Of a DNA stretch of 64,000 nucleotides, positions 24,177 through 35,094 are shown in pieces. The notes below the pieces were generated by a model, which was not told where the DNA came from, made no database searches, and was given only the letters and a program-made list of their open reading frames with translations. The stretch's first letter is position 1, and each line of letters opens with the position of its first letter. This DNA is from Kingdonia uniflora. Its lineage: Eukaryota > Streptophyta > Magnoliopsida > Ranunculales > Circaeasteraceae. The DNA lies in the NCBI GenBank assembly GCA_014058105.1, contig JACGCM010001634.1, positions 1 through 64,000 on the forward strand, read 5' to 3'. The translations under genes were made by a program, and so were the position numbers.

Positions 24177-25880
24177 ACTTCCAAGAGATCATTACTCGTG
24201 TGTCTGGGTGGATCGAGGGATGGAAGGCCAAAAACCTTACCCAAGTCGGCCGCCACACCCTTATTAAAGCTGTTCACTCAGCAATCCTCTACTTTCAGAT
24301 GTCGGTCTTCCCCCTACCTCTCAAGATCTGTAAGCAATTGGACTCTATCAATTCCCACTTTCTCTAAGGCTCAAATGCTGATGGAAAGCGGAAGCCCTCC
24401 CCTATTAGCTAGAAAACTATTTGTCAACCTCCCAAAAATGGGGGTCTGGGCATCCGCTCATCCCTCTCCCAAAATCAAGCTCTTCAGGCAAAACTTTTTT
24501 GGAGAGCTATCAAAGAACCAGAAAAACCCTGGTCCCACAACCTCAAACAATACTACTCCCCCCATGAATCTATTATGGCTGTTTCTCCCAATCCCTCAGA
24601 CTCATGGATCTGGAAGGGTATCATAGCTGCCAGAAACAGGATCTGGTCTGACCTCATTTGGCACATCGGAGATGGTAAGAGCATTGACTGTTGGTTAGAA
24701 CCGTGGATCTCCACTATCCCTCACAGCTGCCCTTTCGGGCCTCTCCCACGGATACGTCCCTTCTCTAAGGTCTCCGAACTTATTTGCTAAAACCAGCGCT
24801 CCTTGAAGGAACCCCTCATCCGTGCCTACTTCCACCACGATATTGCCGATGCCATCCTTTTCATTCTCCTCAGCAAATTCTCTTCCAAAGACACGCTTCA
24901 CTGGAGATGTGAACAAAATGGCATCCTCACTGCCAAATCCGTCTATCGCTCTACCCTTCCGGAACCCCTTTATCCTCTTTCGCCCACTTTTCGTTGGGAG
25001 ACAGTTTGCTCTATGAATGTTCCTTTCAGAATACAATTTTTGTTATGGAAAGCTCTGCAGGATGGCATACCTACCAAATGGAACCTATGGTTCGGAGATC
25101 TCTCTTGGGACACCACTTGTCCCAGATGAGGTGAAGAAGAGAAAACTGCAACCCATGCCTTTTTCTTCTGTAAAAATGTTTGAGACTTCTGGTATGCCTT
25201 CGACCCTTCTATTGATTTACATTTATGGCCATTTACTGACTCTCTTGGTTATCTGCTCCATAAGCTTGATCAGCATGGGACTGCCTCCCCCACTCCCTCA
25301 GCCTGGGGAAAGATTAACTCTTTTTTTATGTTATTTGGTTTAGCAGGAATGATCTTATTTTCAATAATGCTGCCTCTAATCTTGCTGCTTTTGTATGTAG
25401 GGCAAAATCTTATCTCTGCCCCCCTGCTCCCCCCTCCGGCCCCATGGCCAGTTCTCCCCCATCTTCTCCCCCTCCAGCTATTGGGGATGGATGGCATGTT
25501 GTCTTAGTGGACGGAGCCTGGACTAGCAAGGATTTACCAGGTGGGTTAGGCTTTGTTATTAAAACTCACGCTTTGTCGATTATTGGTGGAGGTTACTACT
25601 CTTCTTGGGCGGCGGACCCGGAAGAGGACGAGGCAATTTCAGTGATCAGAGGCATGGAAGATGCGCGTAGCCTAGGCATTGAGCGCCTTTTGGTTCTTTC
25701 CGACTGTCGGCATCTTGTTAGTGCTTTCGAGACCGGATCCGACGATCTTTCCTGGGGAACCCTCACTCTGGTGCAAGATATGCTTGCCCTCGCCTCGTGT
25801 TTCTCTGCGTTAAAATTTTGTTTTCTTAGTCGCCTTTATAACGTTAAAGCCCATGCACTGGCTTCTAAAGGGGTTACCTC
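24177..25880 (+). pseudogene. LINE ORF2 C-terminus: zf-RVT region and RNase H-like domain
   Basis: Fragments in several frames from 24180 to 25130 carry the post-RT connection and zf-RVT region: SWIWKGIIAARN, WHIGDGKSIDCWLEPW, then LHWRCEQNGILTAKSVY and FRWETVCSMNVPFRIQFLLW. From about 25444 a single frame stays open and encodes an RVT_3-type RNase H domain, with DGAWTSKDLPGGLGFVI (first acidic residue), EAISVIRGMEDARSLGI and LVLSDCRHLVSAF (third acidic residue), then YNVKAHALASKGV. The RNase H part keeps its key acidic residues. Confidence 0.75.
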
Positions 25881-25997
25881 TCCTGTTTTTTTACTTTTGA
25901 GCCAGTTTTGGCCTCCCACCTTGTACATACTCTGGTTCCTTTCTGGACCTCCGGGGTCCTTTAATTTATTATGTTGTTTTGCCAAAAAAAAAAAAAA

Positions 25998-26231
25998 ATT
26001 GGGGTTGAAAGGCAGACCCCCTACCCAATAGCAAACTAAAACAATTTACAAGAAGGGGAGTGACCTTAACATGTCTAGGGATCACCCAAAAAAAGAAGAA
26101 TAAAGACTGAAAAAGATAGAACAGGCAGGAAATACAGAACTGCAATCTAATGCCATAAGCTCTCATTAACATTATGAATGATGATGCCATGAATAAGGAG
26201 AAAGTTGGCCATGACGAGAGAATTTACAATG
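25998..26231 (-). other. probable 3' UTR remnant of the minus-strand LINE
   Basis: This segment lies between the poly(A) tail of the plus-strand LINE and the target duplication of the gypsy element. Removing the gypsy element would join it to the RNase H end of the minus-strand LINE, so I infer it is that element's 3' end. There is no coding feature and no poly(T) on the plus strand. Confidence 0.4.
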
Positions 26232-26236
26232 ACTAG

Positions 26237-26776
26237 TAATCCACAATACGATTGAGAAGCCTGTGTTAGTAGAGAAATATGAAGAATACCAATTGGTTTG
26301 GAAAAATAGAAAATTCAATTACTCAAGAATGAAGTAATTACAGGAAGAAAAACTTTCAAACCCTAGGTTCTCCCAGAACTCTTTCAGACCTAACATAACA
26401 TAGAAAATAACCCTAGTTCCCTTTATATACTAGGAAACTCAAAATTACAAAATATAACGCATCTCGACGCAAATCAACGCTTGAGAAACAAAACACCGCC
26501 AAAGTCATTCGAACGAACTAGGGAGTCGTTCAAACGACTTTACGCATAATTGGTCTAAACCCTAGAAAAGTAGACCAACTCGTTCGAACGAAAATATTCC
26601 TCTGGGCCAAATTCCAGAGGACATGACAACTTATTCGGACGATACTGAAAGTTGTTTGAACGAAATATGGCTCTGGGCCAAAATTCCAGCGAACATGTCA
26701 ACTCGTTCGAACGATACTCCAACTCGCTCGAACGACTTTGACAATACTTTAAAACACACTAGATCCTCCTGGATTA
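26237..26776 (-). repeat. 3' LTR of the deleted gypsy element
   Basis: It is nearly the same as 29561-30099. Both begin on the plus strand with TAATCCACAATACGATTG and end near GATCCTCCT-GAT. Its second half holds about seven copies of a near-palindrome with consensus TCGTTYGAACGA, and paired CTCTGGGCCAAA-TTCCAG blocks. The terminal dinucleotides have decayed from TG...CA. Confidence 0.85.
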
Positions 26777-26779
26777 TGG

Positions 26780-28230
26780 CTCCCCCATTTAGGATCCTTG
26801 AGCTCCTGCTCAACCTAGAACTGGAGATGTGGGAACGCGGCGATGCCCAATTCCCTGCTGTACCACTTCGACTTACTCGCTTCTTCTCAACTCGGAACGA
26901 ATCAATAGTACCACGTCTTGTAGTATGAACCTTCCGGTCTAGAATACCATCCTTCGACAACGGATCTTCTCTTTCCATCCATAAGTCATCAGCTGACGGT
27001 AAGTAAGTATCGATTGTAGAGTCTTCATCCAAAAGAGACGGCTAAAAAAGCTTTAAATGCTCGGCATTAATCACCGATTACATCTTCATGAAAGGTGGAA
27101 AATCCAACGGGAATGTATTGTCACCAATCTTCTTGGGTATCAAAAATGGACCATAACGAATAGGTTTGAGCTTCTTACCTTCCCCCTTAAGCTGTTCCTT
27201 ACCCAGATGCAACCAAACGAGGTCGCCCTCAAGAATAGTATACTCAACCCGATGCTTGTCATGACGAGCCTTATACTTCGCTTGAGTCTTTTTCAACTGA
27301 GCTTCAACCACCTCATGAACCTTGTTGATCTTCTCAATGAAACGCTGAACTTTAACCAGCTCCTCTTCCTCCTTCCCTGACACCGTCATGATGCCAAGAC
27401 TAAACGCTAAATCAAAAGGGCTTTCCTGCAAGTACCCCAAACAAACTTCAAAAGGAGACCTCAATGTGGAACCATGAATCGCCCGGTTGAACGTAAACTG
27501 AAGATACGGTAAATTCTCATCCCAAGTCTTAGGATACTTAGAATAGAATCCCAGTAATAAATGTACCAAAGTGCAGTTAACGACCTCTATTTGCCCGTCT
27601 GTCTGCAGATGAAAAGCGGTACTTCTCTTCAACTTAGTGTCTATTATCCCCCATAACCATCTCCAAAAATGCCCCAAAAAATGGCTATCCATATCAGAAA
27701 TAATAGAAGAAGGGATCCCGAAATACATCCAGACGTCTCTGAAAAACAATCGCGCTGCTCCTACCCCTGTGACCGTCTTCTTGCATGGAATAAGAATAAT
27801 CATCTTACTGAATCGATCCACCACTACAAACAAATAGTCATTCTTACACCTGGTCATGGGCAAACTACCCATAAAATCCATCAAAATACTCTCCCATGGT
27901 CGACTAGGAACTGGCAATGGTAAGTATAGTCATATCTTCCTATTAGAAGGTTTTGAAGTGTTGCATAACACACAACCACGAACCCCACCAGCAGCATCTA
28001 CCTGCAGCTTTGGCCAATAGACATAACACCGTAAATTTAAAAGTGTCTTCTCAACCCCAAAATGACCTGTCACCCGGGAACAATGTGCCTCTCAAATCCA
28101 CTGTAAACGGTCGCCACCCTCAGGAATACATAGTAGACTGCCCCTGTAAATCAAACCATCCTTCAAAACATACTCGCACGTCTTGCCCTGCAGTATTTTC
28201 TTATGAATCACACTGAGCTCCTTATCGTCG
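26780..28230 (-). pseudogene. gypsy integrase with H2C2 finger and chromodomain-like C-terminus
   Basis: On the minus strand, a zinc-binding segment (CYVYWPKLQVDAAGG...GCVLC, about 28030-27965) precedes a 279-residue open block (27917-27078). The block holds the catalytic core: ILMDFMGSLP with the first Asp, IISDMDSHF with the second, and TAFHLQTDGQIEVVN with the Glu; in many gypsy integrases the second reads SDRDxxF. The C-terminal part has a typical DLVWLHL motif. After a break, DGILDRKVHTTRRGT (about 26970-26925) resembles the start of a chromodomain, placing the element among chromoviruses. The enzyme would insert the element cDNA. It is broken by stops before and after the core. Confidence 0.8.
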
Positions 28231-28248
28231 TCATACCCTGAAATGTAC

Positions 28249-29511
28249 TCAGAAGGAATAATTAGCTGGATTAATGATGGCCTCGACTAAGCTCTGCTTC
28301 ACCTGAATGCTGACATAGAAAAGCTCTTCCTGACTCACCTCATCGATAACTAGAGGTTGCTTAAACATTAGAGTAAGCTTAAAATTTAGCTTATCTAAAT
28401 CTGGAAGATCCACAATCGCTGCAGCTAGTGCACGTTTCTCTTTCTTGCCTTTCTCCTCCTTCGGCCGAAGCTCCGGGTGAAGTTTCCAACATCTATTAGA
28501 ATTGTGCCCATTAGCCTTGTAATGACTACAGATAGTCCCTTTGAATGAAGACCCCTCTCCTTTGGACTCCTCTTTCTGATCAAACTTCCAATTAGCCTTG
28601 TACCCCGACTTGTTCTTGTCGTCTTTCTTGTCGCTCTTCAAGTACTTGCCTTCAATGGAAATTGCTTTAACGGTAGCGTCCTCGAAATTTTCCACCTTGA
28701 AGAGCTTTAATTCTCTTCTAATGGACTCCGATAAACCCCCCGTATACTTCATGAACATGTCGTACTCATCCACGTCAACATCCAAACCCAATGTTTAGTT
28801 ATGAAATTCCGTAGTGAATTGTTGTTCGGATTGTCCAAACTTTTGGTGCAAATTGTGTTATTTATACCACCGCTCATGTTCATACCCAATCGGATAGAAT
28901 TACTTCCTCACCAAAACCTTGAATTCCTTCAAACTCAGACTTCTAACATCATGTCATTTCCGATAGGATTTCCACCACGTTAGTGAGTTACTTATGAATT
29001 TCAAAGAAGAGAAGCAAATCTTCTGAGCGTTTGAATATTCATCAATGGAAAAATAGGTCTCCAACCTATCTAACTAATTATCTAATTTCTTGGCATCGAC
29101 GGAACCATCGAAAACCGGAATCTCAATCTTAAAGCCAATACGAAGATTACGCATAGGATTCGTTGACTTACTAGAACTTGGGCGCTCCTTGACGGAATCG
29201 GGATCACTAGAATCATCGAATACCGGAACATCCTCGTCACCATCCACCTCCATAACCCCTTTCTTTTTTGAATGGCTTCGCCGACTCGCTGAAACGGAAC
29301 CCAATGCGAGGTTAGTGAGACGTAATTGTTCGACTAACTCCCCTACAGTAGAAATTAGGGTGGAAACTGTCATTTCCAAAACCGTGATTCTCTCGTTGGG
29401 ATCACCCATCTCCAAATCATCCTTCTTCTTCGAATTAGGTTTGCGATGGATCTTCAACGGACTCACAAGCTTCTCCTTTGCTTGCTTGAGACGATCACGT
29501 GTAGAGGCCAT
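28249..29511 (-). pseudogene. gypsy gag polyprotein, with a shift and truncated into protease
   Basis: The ATG at 29511 begins MASTRDRLKQAKEKLVSPLK. This frame (29511-29074) has a basic then acidic N-terminus. Coding similarity resumes in another frame at 28791-28249 with the gag body (YDMFMKYTGGLSESIRREL), a CCHC knuckle CSHYKANGHNSNRC and VKQSLVEAIINPANYS. The last block corresponds to the beginning of the protease, where the active-site motif would follow. The coding similarity stops there, marking the internal deletion. Confidence 0.75.
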
Positions 29512-29560
29512 ACAACACAATTAACCCCCCGATAATCGAAACTGGAAAACTAATACCTCT

Positions 29561-30099
29561 TAATCCACAATACGATTGAGAAGCCTGTGTTAGTAGAGAA
29601 ATATGATGAACACCAATCGGTTTGGAAAAATAGAGAATTCAATTACTCAAGGACGAAGTAATTATAGGAAGAAAAACTCTCAAACCCTAGGTTCTCCCAG
29701 AACTCTTTCAGATCTAACATAATATAGAAAATAACCCTAGTTCCCTTTATATACTTGGGAACTCGAAATTACAAAATATAACGCATCTCGAGGCAAATCA
29801 ACGTTTGAGAAGCAAAACACCGCCAAAGTCGTTCGAACGACTTTACGCCTAATTGGTCTAAACCCTAGAAAAGTAGACCAACTCGTTCGAACGAAATCAA
29901 ACTCGTTTGAATGAAAATATGCCTCTGGGCCAAATTCCAGAGGACATGACAACTCATTTGAACGACACTGAAAGTCGTTTAAACAAAATATGGCTCTGGA
30001 CCAAAATTCCAGCGAACATGTCAACTCGTTCGAATGATACTCTAACTCGTTTGAACGACTTTGACAATACTTCAAAGCACACTAGATCCTCCTAGATCA
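29561..30099 (-). repeat. 5' LTR of the deleted gypsy element
   Basis: It is the partner of 26237-26776 with scattered substitutions. On the minus strand it starts TGATCTAGGAGG and is followed by AGGTATTAG, a decayed version of the initiator-Met tRNA primer site. About seven near-palindromes of the form TCGTTYGAACGA are present, some now altered. Confidence 0.85.
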
Positions 30100-30104
30100 A
30101 CGAG

Positions 30105-31492
30105 ATAGACTTTTGACAATGTAAAGCAAAGGACCTTGGAAGGATCCTTGACTAATACTTCTGGCGGTAAAGATTCGAGCTTCTGACAGGGTACCAGGGG
30201 CAGATACCCTATTGCCAGCATCAGAGTTGATAGCAAGGTGGTGAGCACCTCTATTATCTTCTTTCACCACATGGTATAAAAGGAACCAGTCCAGTTTCTG
30301 CAAGGATCGCTGAATGTCCTTTAAGATATATCTACTCTTCTAAGGCCATTTTTTTTAATGTACTCAATACACAAAGTATAATTATTAGCCACTTTCAATT
30401 TCTTGTACCCCTTGCTAAGACACAAGTTCAAGCCTCTGTAAATTGCATGAAGAACCTGGTGTATCAGGTTAACTCCAATATCGATTCCACTGAATGCAAA
30501 TTCACAACTCCCTTTATCATATCTCAAAACATCCCCATAACTCCTCTTCTCATTAAGTAGCCCTTCTACATTTAGCAAGAAATAACCATTAGCAGGGGGT
30601 GACCATTGCCACAAAGTAGCAGCTCTAGTAGTGAATTTGGGGGTAATTTCCCAAAGAAAACAAATTTTCTTGGTGTTGTAAGTACCCTTAGCAATAACAA
30701 TTTTATAAAAGAAAATAGATTGGAGTTCAACCATGACTATAATGAACAAAGTTTTAGCAGGTTTAGAATTTTTTCTAAACACTCTCTCATTCCTTTCTAA
30801 CCAGAGGTGGTAAACCAGGGTCTGGCAAGCTACAATAAAAATTTGTGAAAGAACTTCCTTGCTATTAAGACTCTTCAGCCATCTAGTTTCATCAGATAAG
30901 CAAACTATTTGCTTGAAGATGCCACACTTAGCAAAGATTTTCCTCCATAAATTCTTTATAAGAATGCAGTCCATTGAGCAGTGCTTTCTTTAAACTGGTT
31001 TCAAAAGGAACAACAAGAGGCCATGAAAATCTTTCTTTGGACAAGCTTATTTTGGGTCATAAGTGCCCCACTATAGGCTTTCCATGAAGTAAGGTTACTT
31101 CTAGGAGTAGCATACTTGTTCCAATAGAGCATTGCCTAGTCCACAACAGTCCTTTTAGGTCTGATGAACTCATAAGCAGAAGCCATGGAAAAGTCTCCCT
31201 TATCAGTGACACTCCATACAATTTCATCATTGCAGTTGTAGTTAATAGTAGTTTCATTAATGCCCCTCATAATCTCACTCCTAAAAGTTCTACTAACCCT
31301 TTGAAGAACACTCCAATTGTACTCCTTGATAACATTAGAGAGTGAAGCTCTTAAGTTAAGAGTAGAATCGTACCTTAGCTCTTGCTTAAGAAAGGTTAAG
31401 AGAATAACTGAAGGATGCCAATGGTCTTTCCAGAAAAAAAGAGTGTCCTTACTATTGCCAATGATATGCTTGAATATTAACCTTTGAGCCAC
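30105..31492 (-). pseudogene. second LINE: zf-RVT region and RNase H-like domain
   Basis: Minus-strand frames at 31492-31136 (MAQRLIFKHIIGNSKDTLFF, ...DEIVWSVTDKGDFSMASAYEF) match the zf-RVT linker of plant LINEs. The frame at 30974-30321 continues with WHLWLERNERVF-like sequence (here YHLWLERNERVF) and an RNase H block (NGYFLLNVEGLLNEKRSYG, LRYDKGSCEFAFSG). The next frame, 30303-30105, holds WFLLYHVVKEDNRGAHHLA, the usual RVT_3 end. The first acidic position is N in LLNVEG, so the domain is probably dead. The right-hand gypsy LTR truncates it. Confidence 0.7.
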
Positions 31493-31849
31493 CTCCCTAG
31501 ATTTGAGAATATTCCTTCATACCCCAGAGCAATCATTAAGGATTTCCATCTCCCAAAAATGTTTTTTCCTAATGAGGTTCATTTTGACCCATTTAACTCA
31601 AATATTGTCATTGTTAGAGACAATTCTGTATGTGTGTCTCAGAATAGCAGCAACATTCCAAGATTTAAGACATCGAATGCCTAACCCACTCTCATCTTTT
31701 AGGAAAGCAGACATAATTCCAAACAATAGGAGCACTTTTCCTCCCTTCCTTACTCCCGTGCCAAAGAAACTTGGCACAAATTTTAGTAATACAGTCAATA
31801 GTGAATTAAGGGGAGAATGAAAACACCCATCCAATAGATACTAATATTC

Positions 31850-34088
31850 TGAATAACTGCTTGGACCAACTGGAGTCTACCAGCCCCAGACAAGAACCTA
31901 TGTTGCCAAGCTTTGAGCCTATTTGTTATATTTTCAATTAAATGTTTTGCCTTAAGTTTGGTGGCGAGAAGTTAAACTCCAAGGTATCTAAAAGGAGGCT
32001 CCCCATAGCTAAAACCTAAAATGGCTTTGATAAGATCCTTAGTACCCATTTCTACAGAAGAAAAGTAAATAGTAGACTTGTTAGCATTAACCTCTAAGCC
32101 TGTCATGGAAGATAAATCAGAGATACAATCAACAACATCATTAGCAGAAATAAGATCCCCACCAAAAAAACTAATAGGTCATCACCAAACATAAGATGGG
32201 TGAGGAGATGGTTAGTACATTTTTTTTATGGGTCTTAAGAGTGCCTTCTTAAACTTTTTGACCAAGGAGAAGACCAAAGATCTCCATAACAATGATTAAG
32301 AGGTAGGGAGTGATGGGATCACCTTGCCTTAAGCCTCTCTCACCTTTAAAGTACCCTTCAAAAACCTCATCAACATTAATAGAATAATGTGGAGTAGTAG
32401 TACAATACCTTATCCAATAAATTAATTGGCTTGGGAAGTTGAGAGTCTTAAGTGTCACAAGGACAGCCTCCCACTGTATAAGGTCAGACCTTTTTAAGAT
32501 CAATCTTGACAGTACAGCAAGGACCCCCGCTATTTCATGGTAGTTTCTTAAGACTTCATGGGAGATTAGAAGGTTATCACTAATGTTCCAGCCCTGCACA
32601 AAAGCAGACTGGTTGAGGCTGATAAGGGGAGGTAGAACTCCCCTCAGTTTGTTGGCAAGGAACTCAAATATAAACTTATAAACCTCATTACAACGAGCAA
32701 TAGGTCTATAGTCTCCAAATCCATAGGGATTTTCAACTTTAGGGACAAGAGTAAGGCATGTGAAGTTAACTTTGGATAAAAACTTATTTTTCACAAAGAA
32801 ATTTTGGACAGCTTTAGTAAAGGAGTTCCTAACAGTATCCCAACTATTTTTATAAAAATGGGCATTAAAGCCATCAGGTCCTATGGATTTAGAGTCCCCA
32901 ATGTTAAAAATAACATCTTTGATCTCTTCATTGCTAACAGACTTAATAAGGAGTTCATGGCTAGTGTCCTCTGAAAAGTTCTAAAAAGGAAAATACTTAA
33001 TTCTATCCTTATCAATCACTCTATGGTGGCTGCCCATAACATCCTTAATATAGGCTATGGCATTGTTGGTCACCTCATAATTGTTGGGAAAATTCAAAAG
33101 GAAAGAAGTAATTTTTACCAAAAGAAAACCAATTACCGAACCGAGCAAGGAGGCGCGTCAACGCTTCTTGAAGATAGTCGAAGCCTCTCCAAAGGTGCAA
33201 GAGAACTCAACAACGCTATCTCCAAGATTCAACCAAGATAAAGCTGTTCTATCACTATGTGCTTGCACTGCACAAAGTGATCAAGTTTATTTCAGCTTTC
33301 TTTAATGCCCAAAAACGAAAAACAAAATTGAGAAGAAAAAAAATACTTATTTGTTTGTTTTTCTATATATTTTTTACACACAGATGAGATCTCTATAAGT
33401 AAGAGTCTATGATTGTTTAGTTCTAAAATTTCTTAATTAATACATTTAAGTATTAATATCAAATAAGTCACACTTAATCCCATAATACCCAATAAATTAA
33501 TATTTACCAGTTACAGATTCTTCCAATCATAGAAGTCCAAGAGGTTATCTCTTTCAGATCAAGACCCAAGCCCATGACCGCGGTGCTAAGTACGCCTAAA
33601 TGCGCCTCAAACGCCCATTCGCCCTCGTGCATGTGTGTGTGCTAATCGTGATCGATGCGAAACATCTCACTAGAGTGTACACACTTCTAAAGTAGAGTTT
33701 TAAATCCAACTAAGCAATAAATATTAAAACTATTAGAAAATTCTTTTTATTTCTAATGTGGAACAAAACATTTAAAACCATTTTTTGTTTTATAAAACAT
33801 TTAAAGTTAAAACAATTCCAACAATAATGGTTATTAGCAGTTCCCCCACCATCACTGATAGACATTAGAGAATTTCTATACTTTCTAGCTTGGATGGCTT
33901 TAAAGAAAAACTTAGAGTTAGAATCCCCAAGGGTAAGCCAGTGGGATCTAGATATTTGTTTAAGCATAGATTCCTCATGGAGGGAGAGCTTAGAGAATAA
34001 AGACAAAGCTTCTTTTTCCTTAATGCCAAGCTCCTCATGTAGAGGCTGCGCAATGATAAGATTTTATACAGTCTTCAGATTTTCTTGA
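31850..34088 (-). pseudogene. second LINE: reverse transcriptase domain, interrupted by a solo LTR
   Basis: Minus-strand fragments in order are ISRSHWLTLGDSNSKFFFKA (near 33920), SDGGGT up to the insertion at 33828, NNYEVTNN after it (near 33080), IGPDGFNAHFYKNSWD (near 32870), LVPKVENPYGFGDYRPIA, LNQSAFVQGWNISDN, FKGERGLRQGDPITPYL (near 32320) and HLMFGDDLLVFF with the catalytic DD (near 32180). Together these are the conserved blocks of an L1-type reverse transcriptase. Several shifts and stops, plus the 742-bp insertion, make it inactive. Confidence 0.75.
33082..33823 (-). mobile_element. solo LTR (copia-like) inside the second LINE, with target duplication ATAAT
   Basis: On the plus strand the segment starts TGTTGGGAAAATTC and ends AATTCCAACA. 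It is flanked by ATAAT at 33077-33081 and 33824-33828, a perfect 5-bp duplication. The terminal inverted repeats are TGTTGG and CCAACA. Read on the minus strand it begins TGTTGGAATTG and contains TGTTCCACATTAG, common features of Ty1/copia LTRs, so minus is the likely orientation. No internal retroelement sequence remains, so recombination between two LTRs is inferred. It interrupts the reverse transcriptase between SDGGGT and the next conserved block. Confidence 0.88.
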
Positions 34089-34131
34089 ACCCAGTGACAG
34101 TAGTAGAGAGAGAATTATGGGACACACTTCT

Positions 34132-34980
34132 CTACTCTTTAAGACCAATTTTAGTAATACTTAACTTGTTGTACAGCTGGAGCATATGGTTCCTAGGAAC
34201 TTTTGTAGCCCAAGCTTTCTCAACCACCGCCTTGAAGCCTTCTTCTTTAGCCCAGTAGTTGTACTTGAAAGATCTCTTGTTATTGACAGTGCTCTGCACA
34301 AGTTTCACAACAATAGGACTATGATATGATATATCAGGTAAAAGAAAGTCAGATATAACATCCCCATACAGGTTAGCCATAAAGCATTTATCAATCTTTG
34401 TGTGGATTCTATCTTCACTCTTAGTAGCCTTATTAGACTAGGTGTATTTACAACCCTTAAATCTCATATCCATTAGATTAGTTTGCACTAACCAATCAGT
34501 ATAGAGCTCAATAGTGGAATTAAGGACATGTCTCCCTCCAAATTTGTCAAAACAAGAGAAAGGGGAGTTAAAATCCCCCACCACCATCCAGGCCTTGTCA
34601 CGCCTAACAAAAGTTGTGAGATCCTCACAAAGAAAAGCTCTCTATCTAGGGCAATTGAAAGCATAAATAAGAGAGAATAAGGAGTTACTATACTTTTCAA
34701 TATTATAGTGGATTACCTGGTTAAAGTACCTTAACACAGTAACTCTAAGGATCTTGGGGTCCCAACAAAAGATCATTCTACCTTTGGGGGTGTTGTCACA
34801 ATTAATCCACTCCCAGCAAGGGCATATACTATTAACATGATTTTGTTCCTCCCCATTTCTCAGCTTGGTTTCCACAAGCCCAATGAGGGAAATATTATCT
34901 TTGTTAATGTATCTCTTAACTTCTTGGTTCTTAATAGACTTATTCAGGCCCCTAATATTACAGATAAGAAAATTAATCAT
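34132..34980 (-). pseudogene. second LINE: ORF2 start, endonuclease domain
   Basis: The ATG at 34980 begins MINFLICNIRGLNKSIKNQE, with the N of NIRGLN in the metal-binding position. SLIGLVETKLRN holds the conserved Glu. After a shift, WMVVGDFNSPFSCFDKFGG (near 34600-34540) holds the Asp-Asn motif. DISYHSPIVVKL near 34330 is the final conserved block, where S-D-H is usual and Y replaces D. The ORF is broken between 34642 and 34600 and again at about 34440. Confidence 0.72.
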
Positions 34981-35094
34981 AAGCACTTGTCAGTTAGAGG
35001 AAGGAAGTCTGTTGAAACAGGTTTTAAAAGTGAGTGTGTGATAATAGACTTCCCTTCTACTAGTCATAGCTCCCCTGAGTGCTTGCTCTCCAGT

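Larger units (their letters stand above)
19000..25997 (+). mobile_element. LINE (L1-type non-LTR retrotransposon), decayed, ~7 kb
   Basis: In order, the plus strand carries an ORF1 with a CCHC knuckle, an apurinic-type endonuclease remnant, a reverse transcriptase, a zf-RVT region, an RNase H-like domain and a terminal run of 14 A (25984-25997). This is the domain order of plant L1-type LINEs. The 5' edge near 19000 is a guess, since the CT-rich stretch at 19010-19070 could be its leader. Frame breaks between and within ORFs show it is inactive, although the RT block is long and open. Its poly(A) end abuts the 3' end of a minus-strand LINE. Confidence 0.85.
26237..30099 (-). mobile_element. 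internally deleted Ty3/gypsy element (chromovirus-like) with both LTRs
   Basis: Two ~540-bp LTRs flank an internal region of about 2.8 kb in minus orientation. The flanks ACTAG (26232-26236) and ACGAG (30100-30104) look like a 5-bp target duplication with one change, which supports the borders. The inside encodes gag with a zinc knuckle and an integrase with a chromodomain-like remnant. Protease, reverse transcriptase and RNase H are missing: coding similarity jumps from the start of protease to the integrase at about 28250. A full element would be about twice as long. A PPT-like AAATGGGGGAG (minus strand, about 26783-26793) precedes the 3' LTR. Confidence 0.85.

Noticed and set aside
26623..27032. 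Open frames on both strands at the LTR/integrase border of the deleted gypsy element
   Set aside because: The plus frame runs through the LTR; the minus frame is the decayed integrase C-terminus, already covered by the integrase entry.
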